Source of the DNA: Oreocharis arfaki
Taxonomy: Eukaryota; Chordata; Aves; Passeriformes; Paramythiidae
Direction of reading: 5' to 3'
NCBI GenBank assembly: GCA_013398015.1
Contig: VZRR01011621.1
Span: forward strand, 786,914-850,913
Length of the DNA stretch: 64,000 nucleotides
This document shows positions 53,401 through 64,000 of this stretch, one piece after another; position 1 is the stretch's first letter, and every line of letters begins with the position of its first letter. A model generated the notes under the pieces. That model saw only the letters and a list, made by a program, of their open reading frames with translations, did not search any database and was not told the DNA's origin. Position numbers and translations under genes: made by a program.

Positions 53401-56400
53401 ACCGGGGATTGCCATGCATACACACTGTGTGAGCCACATTTCCTTACAAATCTTTATGAAATAAAACCTAAATTGCAGAGTCAGGCATGCTCTACTCTTA
53501 CGGTGTCATTCACCTTGGGGTATGTGCTCTAGCTTTCAGTGTTTCAGTGTTGCTTAATTAATGTTTAGTAAACTTTCCTTCCTTTTGGATGTATTAGTAT
53601 ATATTCTAAGTTCTTCTCCATTTCACTTTTTGCTTCAGTTTTCCACATGGGCCTTGAGGGGTTAGTTTAATGCAAATGTGTATATAGGAAGAAGAAATGA
53701 AGGTATTGGTGGCTGTTGTAACCCTTTATGTTTCTGTAGAAGGGTTGGATTCATGTCAGAAAAATTACATCTTCTAGGGGTTGAAAACGGCCACTTCGTG
53801 TAGTCTATTGGGGAAATTTGTTGAGTTCTTCTGGGGAAGGTTTAAATGAAATGATCCTGAATTCCTCTAGCACCTCACCCAGCAGACTTGGTGAAGTTGT
53901 AAAGCAGCAGCTCTTCTGCTTTTGTTTTTTTTTAATGACACTCTTCTACTGCTATGGCCCCGAATATGATGATTGCTGTAAGTTTTTTTAAAAAACAAAA
54001 CCAACCCAAAACATGCATCTTTCCTCCTGCAGCTTTTGGCAGCACTTTGGTCAAGTCAGTGTTTCGTTTGCTTTGTGTTTTTGGTCGTGTTGTACATGGC
54101 AGACACAAAACAGGGAAGGAAAAAGTACTGTAGGAAACTGTTTTAAGCTGTGTCTGTAAACCCACAAGTCTTCCTAGATTTCAGGAACTGTGCTTATCCT
54201 TAATAAATATCTTCAACTGATTAAAACCAGAGGAAAAAATCTAATTAACAGTGTGACTTCTAAGTTAAAATTCTAGTGATGCTGAGCTCAGTGAATCGAG
54301 CTAACTTGTTTTTTGCCTTTATCAATAGAGATAATTTAAGGGAATGTTGGAAGAAGGATTAGAATAGTACAATTTGTTTGGCATGTACAGCAACAGAAAA
54401 TCTGCTTTTCTCCTGCTGCTCATCAGAAAAGCTCAGTGCACAGGTAATGCATTGTTTTGCACTGAGCTATCTGTCTAATCTTTCAATGAATACGTGGCAT
54501 TTTGTGTTGCTTGAATATATTCTGTGATTATACGTAATAAGTTTTGTTATATGCAAAAAGCACACCTTAATAGTGGTTCTTGCGATTGTTTTGAACATCC
54601 TGACTTTTATGCAGCTTCTCTTTTTCTTGTATGACTTCGTTATTTAGCTCACTTTATTGAAACGATAAGGAAAATATTCTCATTATCTCACTAAGGAAAG
54701 CATATTACACATTTTTGACTGGCTGTGTAGAGTTCAATTACCATTTCATAAAATGGCACTCAAAGCTATGAAGAGCTCCTGGGGCATTATTTCTTCCATC
54801 CTCTTTTTCTGACTCCCTTGTACCTTGTTCTTCCACTTGGAGTTTATATTTTATTTTCATCAACAGCACCTGCCCCAGGTGAAAATTCCTCCCCTTTTAA
54901 AGAAGGAAGGTCTGGCTGTCTACTGAAGTGAACCCTTATGCCTTTTGGTTGTTGATGATGGGAAGTGAAGTTGCAGTCTGTGACTTCTTAACTCTTCTGA
55001 TGTCTCACTTGCCTGTTCCCTTTCTATGCCAAGGGAAATGATTTTTTTTTTTCTTTTTTTGTGCTGCTGGCTTTGCGTTTCTGCATGTGACCTAACTTTC
55101 TCTTTTTGCAAAGTTGGAGGTTTTTAATTCTTAACCTTGGTCCACTGGATCTTAGTAACTTTCTTGAGTCTCCTTGCCGAAGAAGCGGAAGTTTGGAAAT
55201 AACTTCTAAAACAGGAAGGGGTAAATTACCTCACTTTCTCCTTCCTATATTTTGTACCCTTCATGCGGAGCACAAAAGGTGATTATCTTGCTGAGCCTTT
55301 TCTGGACCGTGAAGTAGTTATATCAGGTGAATGCTGTAGATTCATCTTTCAAAATACATGATGTGGCAAATAGAATTAATGTTTTGCACTGGGGGAAAGG
55401 GATAAATCCTTTGCAATTGCCAACTGCCTTAAAGACCCTCCTGTATTGCTGTGGTTGTGTTGAAAGGACAATGGGCAGGAGCTGGTTTTGCCAGATGTGA
55501 GCAGAGTTCTCAGCAGAGTGGTGCCCTGGTTTCTGTTTCTGAGTGTTACTGGAGTGCAAATGTATGTAATTTGCATGAACAGGCAAAATAAAGGGTGCTA
55601 AATTTCCTCCTACGTTCTTCAAGTTCTGCTATTTCAAGCTGCTGTATTTGTGTTCTCCACTAATATTATTGCACAGAGGAAGGAGAACAGTTTATTTAAA
55701 AACAAGTGTTTCGTGGCAGTTAATTTGTGCAGTGTTTATAATAATTACTTGAAGACCACACGGTACCTTTTCTGTTGTGAATAAATACTGTACTAACCTC
55801 TGCTAAGGAGTAGTGCAGGTTGTCTAATGGATTGCATCAGGGCTCCCAACTGGTTCATTCATTTCTTTTTTGGTGCTGGCTGAAAGATGATTTGTTCCTG
55901 CTGTGTGAGAATAATCCCTCTGCAAGTGCCTTGTGCATCTCAGTCATGGCAGTGATAGAGTAGCGTGCCTGGAATAGAGAGTGCTTTTGAAAACAGTCTT
56001 TCTAAAAGGATGTACTCATGTCCAGCAATGCACACTGTTAAGGCAGAAGGACCTTAATTTGTGTGGTTTTTCTAAAGGAGTCACTTGCCTGTCTTGTGTC
56101 TTTCAACTGGTTCACATGGGCAGAAGACGGGAAAGTGAGGCAGGCAGGGAATGAGTGGATTGTAGAAGAGATGTTTTTGAGATTCTTGGTCAGAGAAGAA
56201 CATGCTTTCATTTTGTAGGCCACCAGTGGAGCTTTCACCAGGAAGAATGATAGGCAAATGAATCTGTTTGCTTGTTTTACATAATTGAAATATATAACCC
56301 CTGTGAAATGACTGTTGTTGGCGGAAGGTGAGCGTTTTTCTGCCTCAAATGCCACTGAGGTGGGTAAATGTTAGATCTTTATGTTTGAAAGAGGGCGAGG

Positions 56401-59400
56401 CCTTACGAAGGAGCTGAGCCAATCTAATGGCCATCTACTTCCCTGTGTCAGCCAGTGACGTGAGCTGCTCCCTTTCATTCTGCTGGCCTGTGTCTGACCT
56501 CGTGTTGGGCTGGGTGAGATAGCTAAACTAGCAGAAAGCTATTCCCATTATTCTGGAAGAGAAGTTCTCTGCCAAATCAGCTGCTTAAACAAAGTCGCTG
56601 TGCAGTCAGGTGGGTGACCATGCCTCGGCGAGGGCAGCCTGAGGAGAGGAGGAATGGCCGGAGTTGGGTACGGTCAGCTACATCCTGCAGCAGTAGTGGT
56701 AAAAGTTATATTCAAAATATTTTAGTTTCTTATGCAGTGTCATCATCCATCTCTGTAAAACCTCAAATCAAATGCGAATTTCAGAGCTAAAGTGTGAACC
56801 GTTTTAATAGAGCAAATCAAAGCCCAGCATGATGGTAATGGCAGTGTGTTGATGGTCAATGAGGTTGTTTCAGCATTCAGTTTCTTCTACAGCTGCAAAG
56901 ACAAGAAGCTCCTCCAAGCATAAAAATCAGTCTTCCTTTTTAAAATAACTTCTGAACCTGTTTTTTTCAAGAAAACTGGAAATAATGTGGTGGCAATGTT
57001 GCACACCTCTGTGACAAAAGCAAGTTATTTCCTATCAGCCAAAACAAAATGAACTTACCAGCTTTTTCTGGAGGCTTGTGTGCTACAAACCATGGGACAT
57101 GAGAACAAAAGTGTTAGTATATGTCTGTGCCTTGCTGAGTCTGAGGTTAGTGACAGAGGTTAATTTCTTAATTACTTAGGAATAACCCTCTTTTAATAAA
57201 AATATGTGGTGTAATATAGACTCTGTAATCTTACCATATTCCAGTATTTCTGCCACTTTTAAGACCAGTTTGTCCACACTAATTTGAGTAGTTACTGCTT
57301 GTTAACACTATGTGAGGACAAGCCACCTGCTTTGCTGAAGATCTTCTGTAGCTTTTCTGACGTGTTCAGTGGGTGCAGTTGGGCTTTATTTATTTCAGCA
57401 TCAGCCTGGAAAATGCTCATGTTCAGGTACCCTAAAATAGTTTGAATACTGGTCTGTCAACACGTTATCTTTTGGAGTTCATACGGGTGATAATGCTAAC
57501 ACTAATTAAGCTGGGGAATCATTAACATTGGGCTGTGATAGATTATGCAGTATATGGCATTTCTAAATCAAGCTGGTTTTACCTTGAACTGACAACATAG
57601 CTAAACCCCAAGGCATACATAAATTTTGAGAAGAAACTTGCAGTTGGAGTTGGGCTTTGGTCCCCAAGGCATGTATAGGTCTGTGACTCGCAGTGTTCCA
57701 CCTGTAGTGGTTGCAGTGAAGTATTTTGGTGACTTGCAACAAAGTGCTGCAGCTTTGTGCAGTGCAAGGTTTGTCTTTCTCTCTTGAATTGACTTGTGTC
57801 CTGTCTGCTTAGCAAATGCTGGAAGGACTGGGATCCTTCAGTGTCTTCCTATGCACTTTCCTTTCTTGTTGCTGTTAGAAATTGCAGACTGGTTACTTAG
57901 AGTTCATGCAGAGGTCAGAACATGGGAATCTACTGGCAAGTATTTTTTCTTCCTCCTCCAGTTTACATTAGGGAATTAATTTTTGTTTCTTAGTTGTTTA
58001 TTTTAGCCGAAGGCTCTTATCTGTTTCCCCAAACACATTTTATTTCATTTGAGGCTTAATATTCATATTGTCTAAGATGTTTATTACACTTTTTAACAAG
58101 AAAGGTGATTTTTGGACTTTTCTTGTAGTCCTGCTGGTAAGGAATTACTTCTGGTTAGAAGATTGAGTCTAAAGCCTATTAGTTTTTACCAGGAAAAACT
58201 CCAAAGCAGGCTGAAGTCCTCTCTACAGCTCTGGAAGTTTCAAGCTACTGCTGCCAGATGTTTTCACTTGAAAATGTTATGTCCATATGTGTGCAATCCA
58301 CCTTTATTTTATGTTTATCTGTACCTATGAACAAGGTCTCAGTGAAAATGGTGATGTGAAAATAGATAGAAATACTGCAAACTTTATTAAATGTGATTTT
58401 TGTGCTTTTGAATTCTTCTTTTTGCCTCCATTTTGAACATGACACTTAATAACTGTTTCAACAGAAGTGAAAAAAGCCCACCCTGTGTTTTGGGTCTTGT
58501 TTTCGTGGGAGATGATTAAAGAGAGGTATTAGGTGAGGTGAACCTGGGGTTCTTTTTTTGTGGTGCAGTTTCCTCTCTGATTGTTGCAGGTAGCTCCTGT
58601 GCTGGGGCTCATGTTTGGGCTATGGTGGTCAGAGCAGTCAGGCAGATGGGATTCTGCTGAGGATTTGAAAGGTCCTTTGACAAAATTTGCCCTGGTAATT
58701 TATTACCTGCCTTGCCTGGCAGGGACTGGATTGGTAGCTTGGCTCAGTGATGTTTTAAATTTCCACAGTGGAACTTGCCACTTGTCAGCTTGCCTGCATC
58801 CTGCACCTGAAAAAGAGCAGCAAAGCAGAGCTTTGCAAGGGGCACCGTGTGAGTGGGCAGGAATTTGGGCCTGGCTGCTGGAGCACCAGGCTGTTTGATG
58901 ACAGTGATTGTAGGAGTGTTCTCCGTAATCAGGAACGGGAGGAAAGCTTCCCTCCCCCTTGTCTGTAGTGTCCTACAGAGAGAGCGGCTTGCTTCAGTCA
59001 CACAGAGAGACCTCAGAATGCGGACCTGGTCCTTTTAGAGAGGATCAAAATAATAATCGCAGGTTGGAGTGGGAAGAACAAAGTTTAACAAAAGTTCTTT
59101 TCTCCCATTGTCACTTGGCACCTCTTCCTGCTCTGAGTGCTCAGCCAAAGCATTAGTACTGAGCTGCTGCAGAGAAGGGCTGTGTGCAGTCGTTCATTAT
59201 GTAAGAAGGCCTTCTGTATGCAGTTGTATGGATGTAGGTTACCTGTTTTCGGCTATTTGAGTTGTTGTTGACCATATTTCATTTGAGTTTTCCCCATGCA
59301 AAAAGTAATCAGAGAATAAAATAGTCTGTGCCCCATGTTTTCTAAAAGGCTTCTGAAATAAAAGAGAATTTTAGGAAAGCAGCAAAACTCTCTCTTCTAA

Positions 59401-62400
59401 GTATACACAGATGAGATGTTCTGATACAAGCAAGCTTTCACACAAATCTAATGATGAGGATCAGTTAGTCATACAAATGTTTGAATGTTTACCCACAACC
59501 AGGGAAGCAAACAGCAAACACAGTTCTGCTGCTCTGCTGCAGCTCCTTCCTTATCTAACTCTTCCTCTTGTTTGCTGTTGCCTTATGGTGCTTTGGGAAG
59601 AAAGAGAGGGCTTGGCATTCCTTGGTGTATTTTGGGAATTCTGGTGCTGAAACTAGTGGTGTTCTGTTCCATGTCATCTCTGTCACCCACCCTCCTTTTT
59701 TTTCTTCTTTTTTTTTCTCTCTCATTGCTGCTCTTAAATTCATAATTATTTTGAAAGTGCTGAGCTCCAATCCCCGCTCTGCGGCAGAGACAATGAAAAA
59801 GGCAGGAATGTGTCTAATGACCCATGAAATCAATAATCCTTGTAAGCAGTTGGTTGGGAAAATGAGTCACATGTCTTTATTTTGAATGTCTGGGGTGTTT
59901 CAGAAAGCAGGCAACAGGAGAAGGTCTGTCAAGACAGTACTTGCTGACACCCGTGTGTGCATCAGAACCTGAGCAGCTGATGTGAGAAAATCTTTTGAGG
60001 CTGCTCTCAGATCTCTTCTTCGGTGTCTGTTGCAGGAAGTCCCCACAATGTGCAGTAATTAGCCTTCAGCTTTTTCATTAATGTGAAGTTTTCTTCTTTG
60101 GTGTGAAAGTCTTCCTAAAGGCTGTATGTTCAGGAAAGTGCTGCAAGCTCAGTAATAGTTTTACAACTGGTGTATTGCCTGGCTTTCTTGCTGACCTTAG
60201 GGCTTGTCAGGGATAAAAAAAAGAAGGAAAATGTTCAAAGTGCTGTTCCTGATGTTATTTCCATAACTTGTCAAGGTATGAAGGGATATTGATTTGTGGT
60301 TGCTGATTAGAGTGAACAAACAGGTTTTAAGTTGTGATGTTGTAAGGTCAGAGCAATTAATATATATGGATGTGTTTTCAGAGGCTTTTTTCATATTTGC
60401 AAAGATAAGTTTTGCCCATTTCTGTACCAGCAGCAATAGAAATCTTGCTTAAATAAACTGAAATAAAATACAATGAAGCCTTTAAAAACAAAGCGTGGAA
60501 GGAAGGGGCAGCAATTTATTGGCTCATTGTGTTGATGGCATGCTAAATACACAACTTGAGAGGGCTTAGCTCAGGGTCTAGTTCAAAATCTTTTCATTTG
60601 GGTGTTATAGTGTCCATGAGGAGAAAGAATTCTTATGTCTGGAGACTGTCTTGGAGACCTTAGTGCTGAGAACCGTACTTTATCTGGTTAAACACTGTTG
60701 AAACTGAAAGTTTTTAAAATAGTACTGGGTGGTTTTAACGTGATGTTGACTGAAGCTACTTTGCATAAGGATCTCTGTGGCTTCAGTAAGTGGTCATGGT
60801 CAGCAGGCCAGTTAAATATATTTCTGCTTAACACATTTGCTGCTGTGCTTATTTTGAGTAACCTCTTCTTCCTGCGCTAGAACTGTAATATTTCTTCATG
60901 TAATTTCTAACAAGTTATGCTTCTGTAGGCAAGGAGATGAGAAGTGTTCCTAAAAGCAGCCCAGTGGAACTGTTAAGTGACTTCAAATTGCAGATCTGAA
61001 GTAATTAATTAAAAAGCAAAGCAAAACAGAAAACCACAACCCAGTGAGGTTGAATAGAGTAACACTGGCAACTTGTCTTCGAACTCTGCAAATTTAATGT
61101 ACAAATCACCAAGATACAGTAATGCAGAAACTGTTGCACCGTTTGTAGCAGCCTTAAAGACCTTTATACTCAGGGCTACACAATAGATCCTGCATCTTTT
61201 TTATCATAGGGAAATGTTTTCCTTTCACTATGAGACGTTGCTGTGTTGTGTTTCAAATAATATGTGTGCTTTAAATCTTCATGTGTTAAACACAGGCTGC
61301 AAAGCATTTTTAGATTTCAAAATTGAAAGTAATTTGATTTAGTCTGTTGTAAAAAGCCACTAAATTAGCAGAGCAAATAAAGAGGAAATAGTGTTGACAG
61401 GTTCCTTTTCCTTACCAAGATTATTAAAAATACTAGCTTGTAAAAAGGTCTGTGAGAAATGGTTATAAAATGCAGCAAGAGAACTTGTGAAAGAAAATTG
61501 TCATCTGTCCTCTTGGTTGTTATGCAGCTAGTCAGGGACTAAATGGAAAACACTTCTACAATAAGCTCTAAATTATAAGGGAAATTAATTGTATTAAAGA
61601 ATGTACAGCTTTGGGGAAAGGGAAAACAGAAGCAATACTTGAGTATGACTAAACCCAGGGTCCCAGAATTTCAGGCACTTTATTCCTGGTGCGGTCTTCT
61701 AGATGCAATTGGTTTCATTTGAACTTTTTCTCTCTTTTTTTTTAAATGATCAAATCATGTCTAACATTTTCATTGTTCTGTGGACCAAATACTGGCTGCC
61801 TGCTGTGCAACAGAAACTTCACTGATTCCCATTCATCAGTTTGCTAAAACACTGGCTGCATGTGTTCAGCACTGCAGTTACTGCCTCTGTTCCTTTGGTT
61901 CTCAGGCATCATAAGGGGGATGAAATGTTTCTAGTGTGTAATACTTTCTGCTGGTTATTTTATTACTGTGTTCCTTTGCTCCTTGCTCAGAGGGATAAAA
62001 TATTGCCAGGTCCCAGTGGATCAGGGTTGCTTTAAGGCAGGCTGTTACTTTAAGCTAGACTTCTTATTGCTACTCTCCAAAGATGTAACCCTTAGAATTA
62101 CAGTCTGTGTGATACTACGTTAAGTACTGAAAAGGAGGATCAGAGATGCCCTTTGCAGAACGATTCCAGAAAATGCCACTTTTACATGGCTCCCACTCTT
62201 ACTTGCCCCCTGAGAAACTCAGACTTGCTTTAAGAGCTCCTTTTGTCCCTGTAGCAGAAGTGCTGCAGAGAGCTTTAAAGGAATTTTCAGTCATTTCTGC
62301 AGAAATATGCACAGTGAAGGGTTTTGGTGCCCAGTCCAGTCCTATCACAGAGGTGTTTAAGGCATGATGTTTGCAGCAGTGTGAGGCTGAAATATGTGCA

Positions 62401-62512
62401 CACTTCCATTCTTGTGGCACTTGTTGAGACTTGCAGTTCAGCCCATGGGTCACCTTGTGAACATGAGTTAGGATTTACATCTCCTTTTACCTGTAGAATG
62501 AATGGTGACTTT

Positions 62513-62528
62513 AAAAAAAAAAAAAAAA
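62513..62528. repeat. A tract (16 A)
   Basis: Sixteen consecutive A. It is one of the few long A tracts in the right half of the window, where T tracts dominate. No retroposed body is recognisable upstream. Confidence 0.9.
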
Positions 62529-63973
62529 TGCACTTTTTATCTGCTGAATCCAAGCTTGACTTGGACTCGACTGTGCGGGAATCAAAGCCGCCGGCCGGCC
62601 CCCATCCACCCTCCTCGTCACTCTCCCCAGTTCAGAGCCGCTTCTGGCCAGCTTCAAAGAATTCACTTCAAAGGCTTTCAGCAGCCACAGAACAGCCAGG
62701 CTGAGGTTGGAGTTTCCAGCTTCGGCAGAGTGAGTAGAGCCTTGGCTTCTTGGGGAGCCCTCTTCTCTTTTCCTGTTATTCACTCAAGGCACAGCCAAAT
62801 GTGGGGGGCATGGAGGCTGCATTCACCCCTCACTTGAACTGTGCAAGAGGGGAGAGTGCCTGTGAAAGGCAGGTACCTCCAGCTCTGGCATTACAAAGAA
62901 GTTCAAGTTCAGCCATGGAGAGAGATTCCATGTTAGTTCTCTACCTCCCCTTCAGCAATAAGAAGTGCGGCTTTATAACTGAAGTGCAAGGTTTAATCCT
63001 GCTCTTAAGGGATCTACTTTTTCTGTTTTAGCAGTCTTACTGCAACTCTTCTGATTCTTGTTAGTTCCCCAAAGATCTGGTTCCTCTTCTCAGCTTCCTG
63101 AGGTCTTACTTCTTGGCAACTTCCTATAACTGTAATAAAAACGTGCTCCACGGAAATAGTGCGCATTGCCTGGAAACTTCCATTCTTTTGTATTTGGCAA
63201 TGTGGGTCTTTCTGGGTGTCGAATGTCCAGTTTCATGAGGGGACACTGCAGCTCCTGCTGATGCAATTGCTCTGGAAACCTGGAGCAAGGTGGAGGCTGG
63301 GGCAGCCACTTCCCTCTTGTGTTGTGGTGAACCCCTCTGCAGGAGGCTGGTCATGCAGAAAGATGTGCATCTTCCTGCCTGAACATCCTGAAACTCTGTG
63401 TATTGGCTTCTTGGCGGGGACCCCTCTCCTCTCCAAACCCCAGAGCATGTGTTCTGTTAGCCACTGTTCTTGAGTAAAAGCTGTGACGGTTTCAGGAGGA
63501 GCCAAATAACAGTGGGGCTGGCAGAGCTGCCCGTGGAAAATAAAATGGGGGCAGGGGGAGAGCACCTGGCACAACATTTTTGTGTGAGGTATCTGGTGTT
63601 CTTCAAAAGTAGATACAGAAATATATCAAGTGCAACTCTTATCACATTCTCCATGTCCCATTTTGAATATTAATAGTTTTCTTTTAGACAGTGGCCCTGA
63701 GATGGTGTGTGGCTTATACTACACACTTGCCAGGCTATTTATATATTTAAAGCCTTGCTCTTGCTAGTGGGGGTTAGAACTGTGGGAAAATGCTAAAAGT
63801 TATTTTTTCTTTCTGCATTATTTTAAAGCAACTGTCTGGCATATGGAGAAACAAGAGATCCTGAAATAACAGAGGTTTGCTACTTGTCAGAACATTAATC
63901 CAGAATCAATAACAGAAAAGATATCTGAAATACTGATTTTTCTTTTTATTAAGCCATGCAAATCTTTTTATAC

Positions 63974-64000
63974 ATAAATAATAAATAAATAAATATATAT
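63974..64000. repeat. AAAT/AT simple repeat at the window end
   Basis: Repeats of AAAT grading into alternating AT, continuing to the last base and cut by the window end. Confidence 0.9.

Larger units (their letters stand above)
48928..63973 (+). other. Putative intron, distal part
   Basis: No exon is recognised. Open frames of up to about 180 codons occur (for example 50,561-51,103 and 51,522-52,043), but they have no domain motif, no consistent codon bias and no flanking splice pattern. T tracts at 50,452-50,468, 55,042-55,060 and 59,696-59,716 fit the general T excess of the + strand. An A tract at 62,513-62,528 sits about 55 bases before a small CpG-containing patch (62,585-62,617). No CR1 fragment was recognised. 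Confidence 0.45.

Overview
The window reads as ordinary vertebrate nuclear DNA, almost certainly from a bird. The evidence is four fragments of CR1 LINE retrotransposons of the avian type, all truncated and all on the minus strand, plus one older CR1-like fragment. CpG is scarce except in one sharp island, and there are few other interspersed repeats. I see no bacterial, plasmid, CRISPR or operon-like structure, no tRNA or rRNA, and no exon that I can assign to a named gene. Most of the short open frames in this DNA are chance frames and are not listed.

Layout. (1) Bases 1 to about 33,300: apparently intergenic or deep-intronic DNA. It holds CR1 fragments near 11.5, 14.9, 27.7 and 32.7 kb, an older CR1-like fragment near 29.5 kb, simple A or T tracts, and one open stretch at 23,646-23,999 whose translation contains a TPR-like 34-residue pattern. 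(2) About 33,470-34,640: a strong CpG island interrupted by a 358-base run of N (33,857-34,214). This is very likely a promoter and first exon whose core is missing from the assembly. (3) About 34,640-64,000: DNA that tends to carry T in excess of A on the + strand, with frequent T tracts and no CR1 fragment that I could recognise. It is best read as the first or an early intron of a gene transcribed rightward from the island. It contains a CpG-dense patch near 36.2-36.5 kb, a perfect 20-base palindrome at 42,986-43,005, a back-to-back SOX-type motif near 48.5 kb and a compound TA/CT microsatellite near 48.9 kb.

The most informative interpretation is that one transcription unit starts at the broken CpG island and runs to the right, leaving a relatively repeat-rich flank upstream. 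A perfect-consensus splice donor on the minus strand at the right edge of the gap also leaves room for a divergent leftward transcript. I found no convincing undescribed system. The observations most worth checking are the TPR-like frame, the palindrome, and the hidden first exon under the gap.
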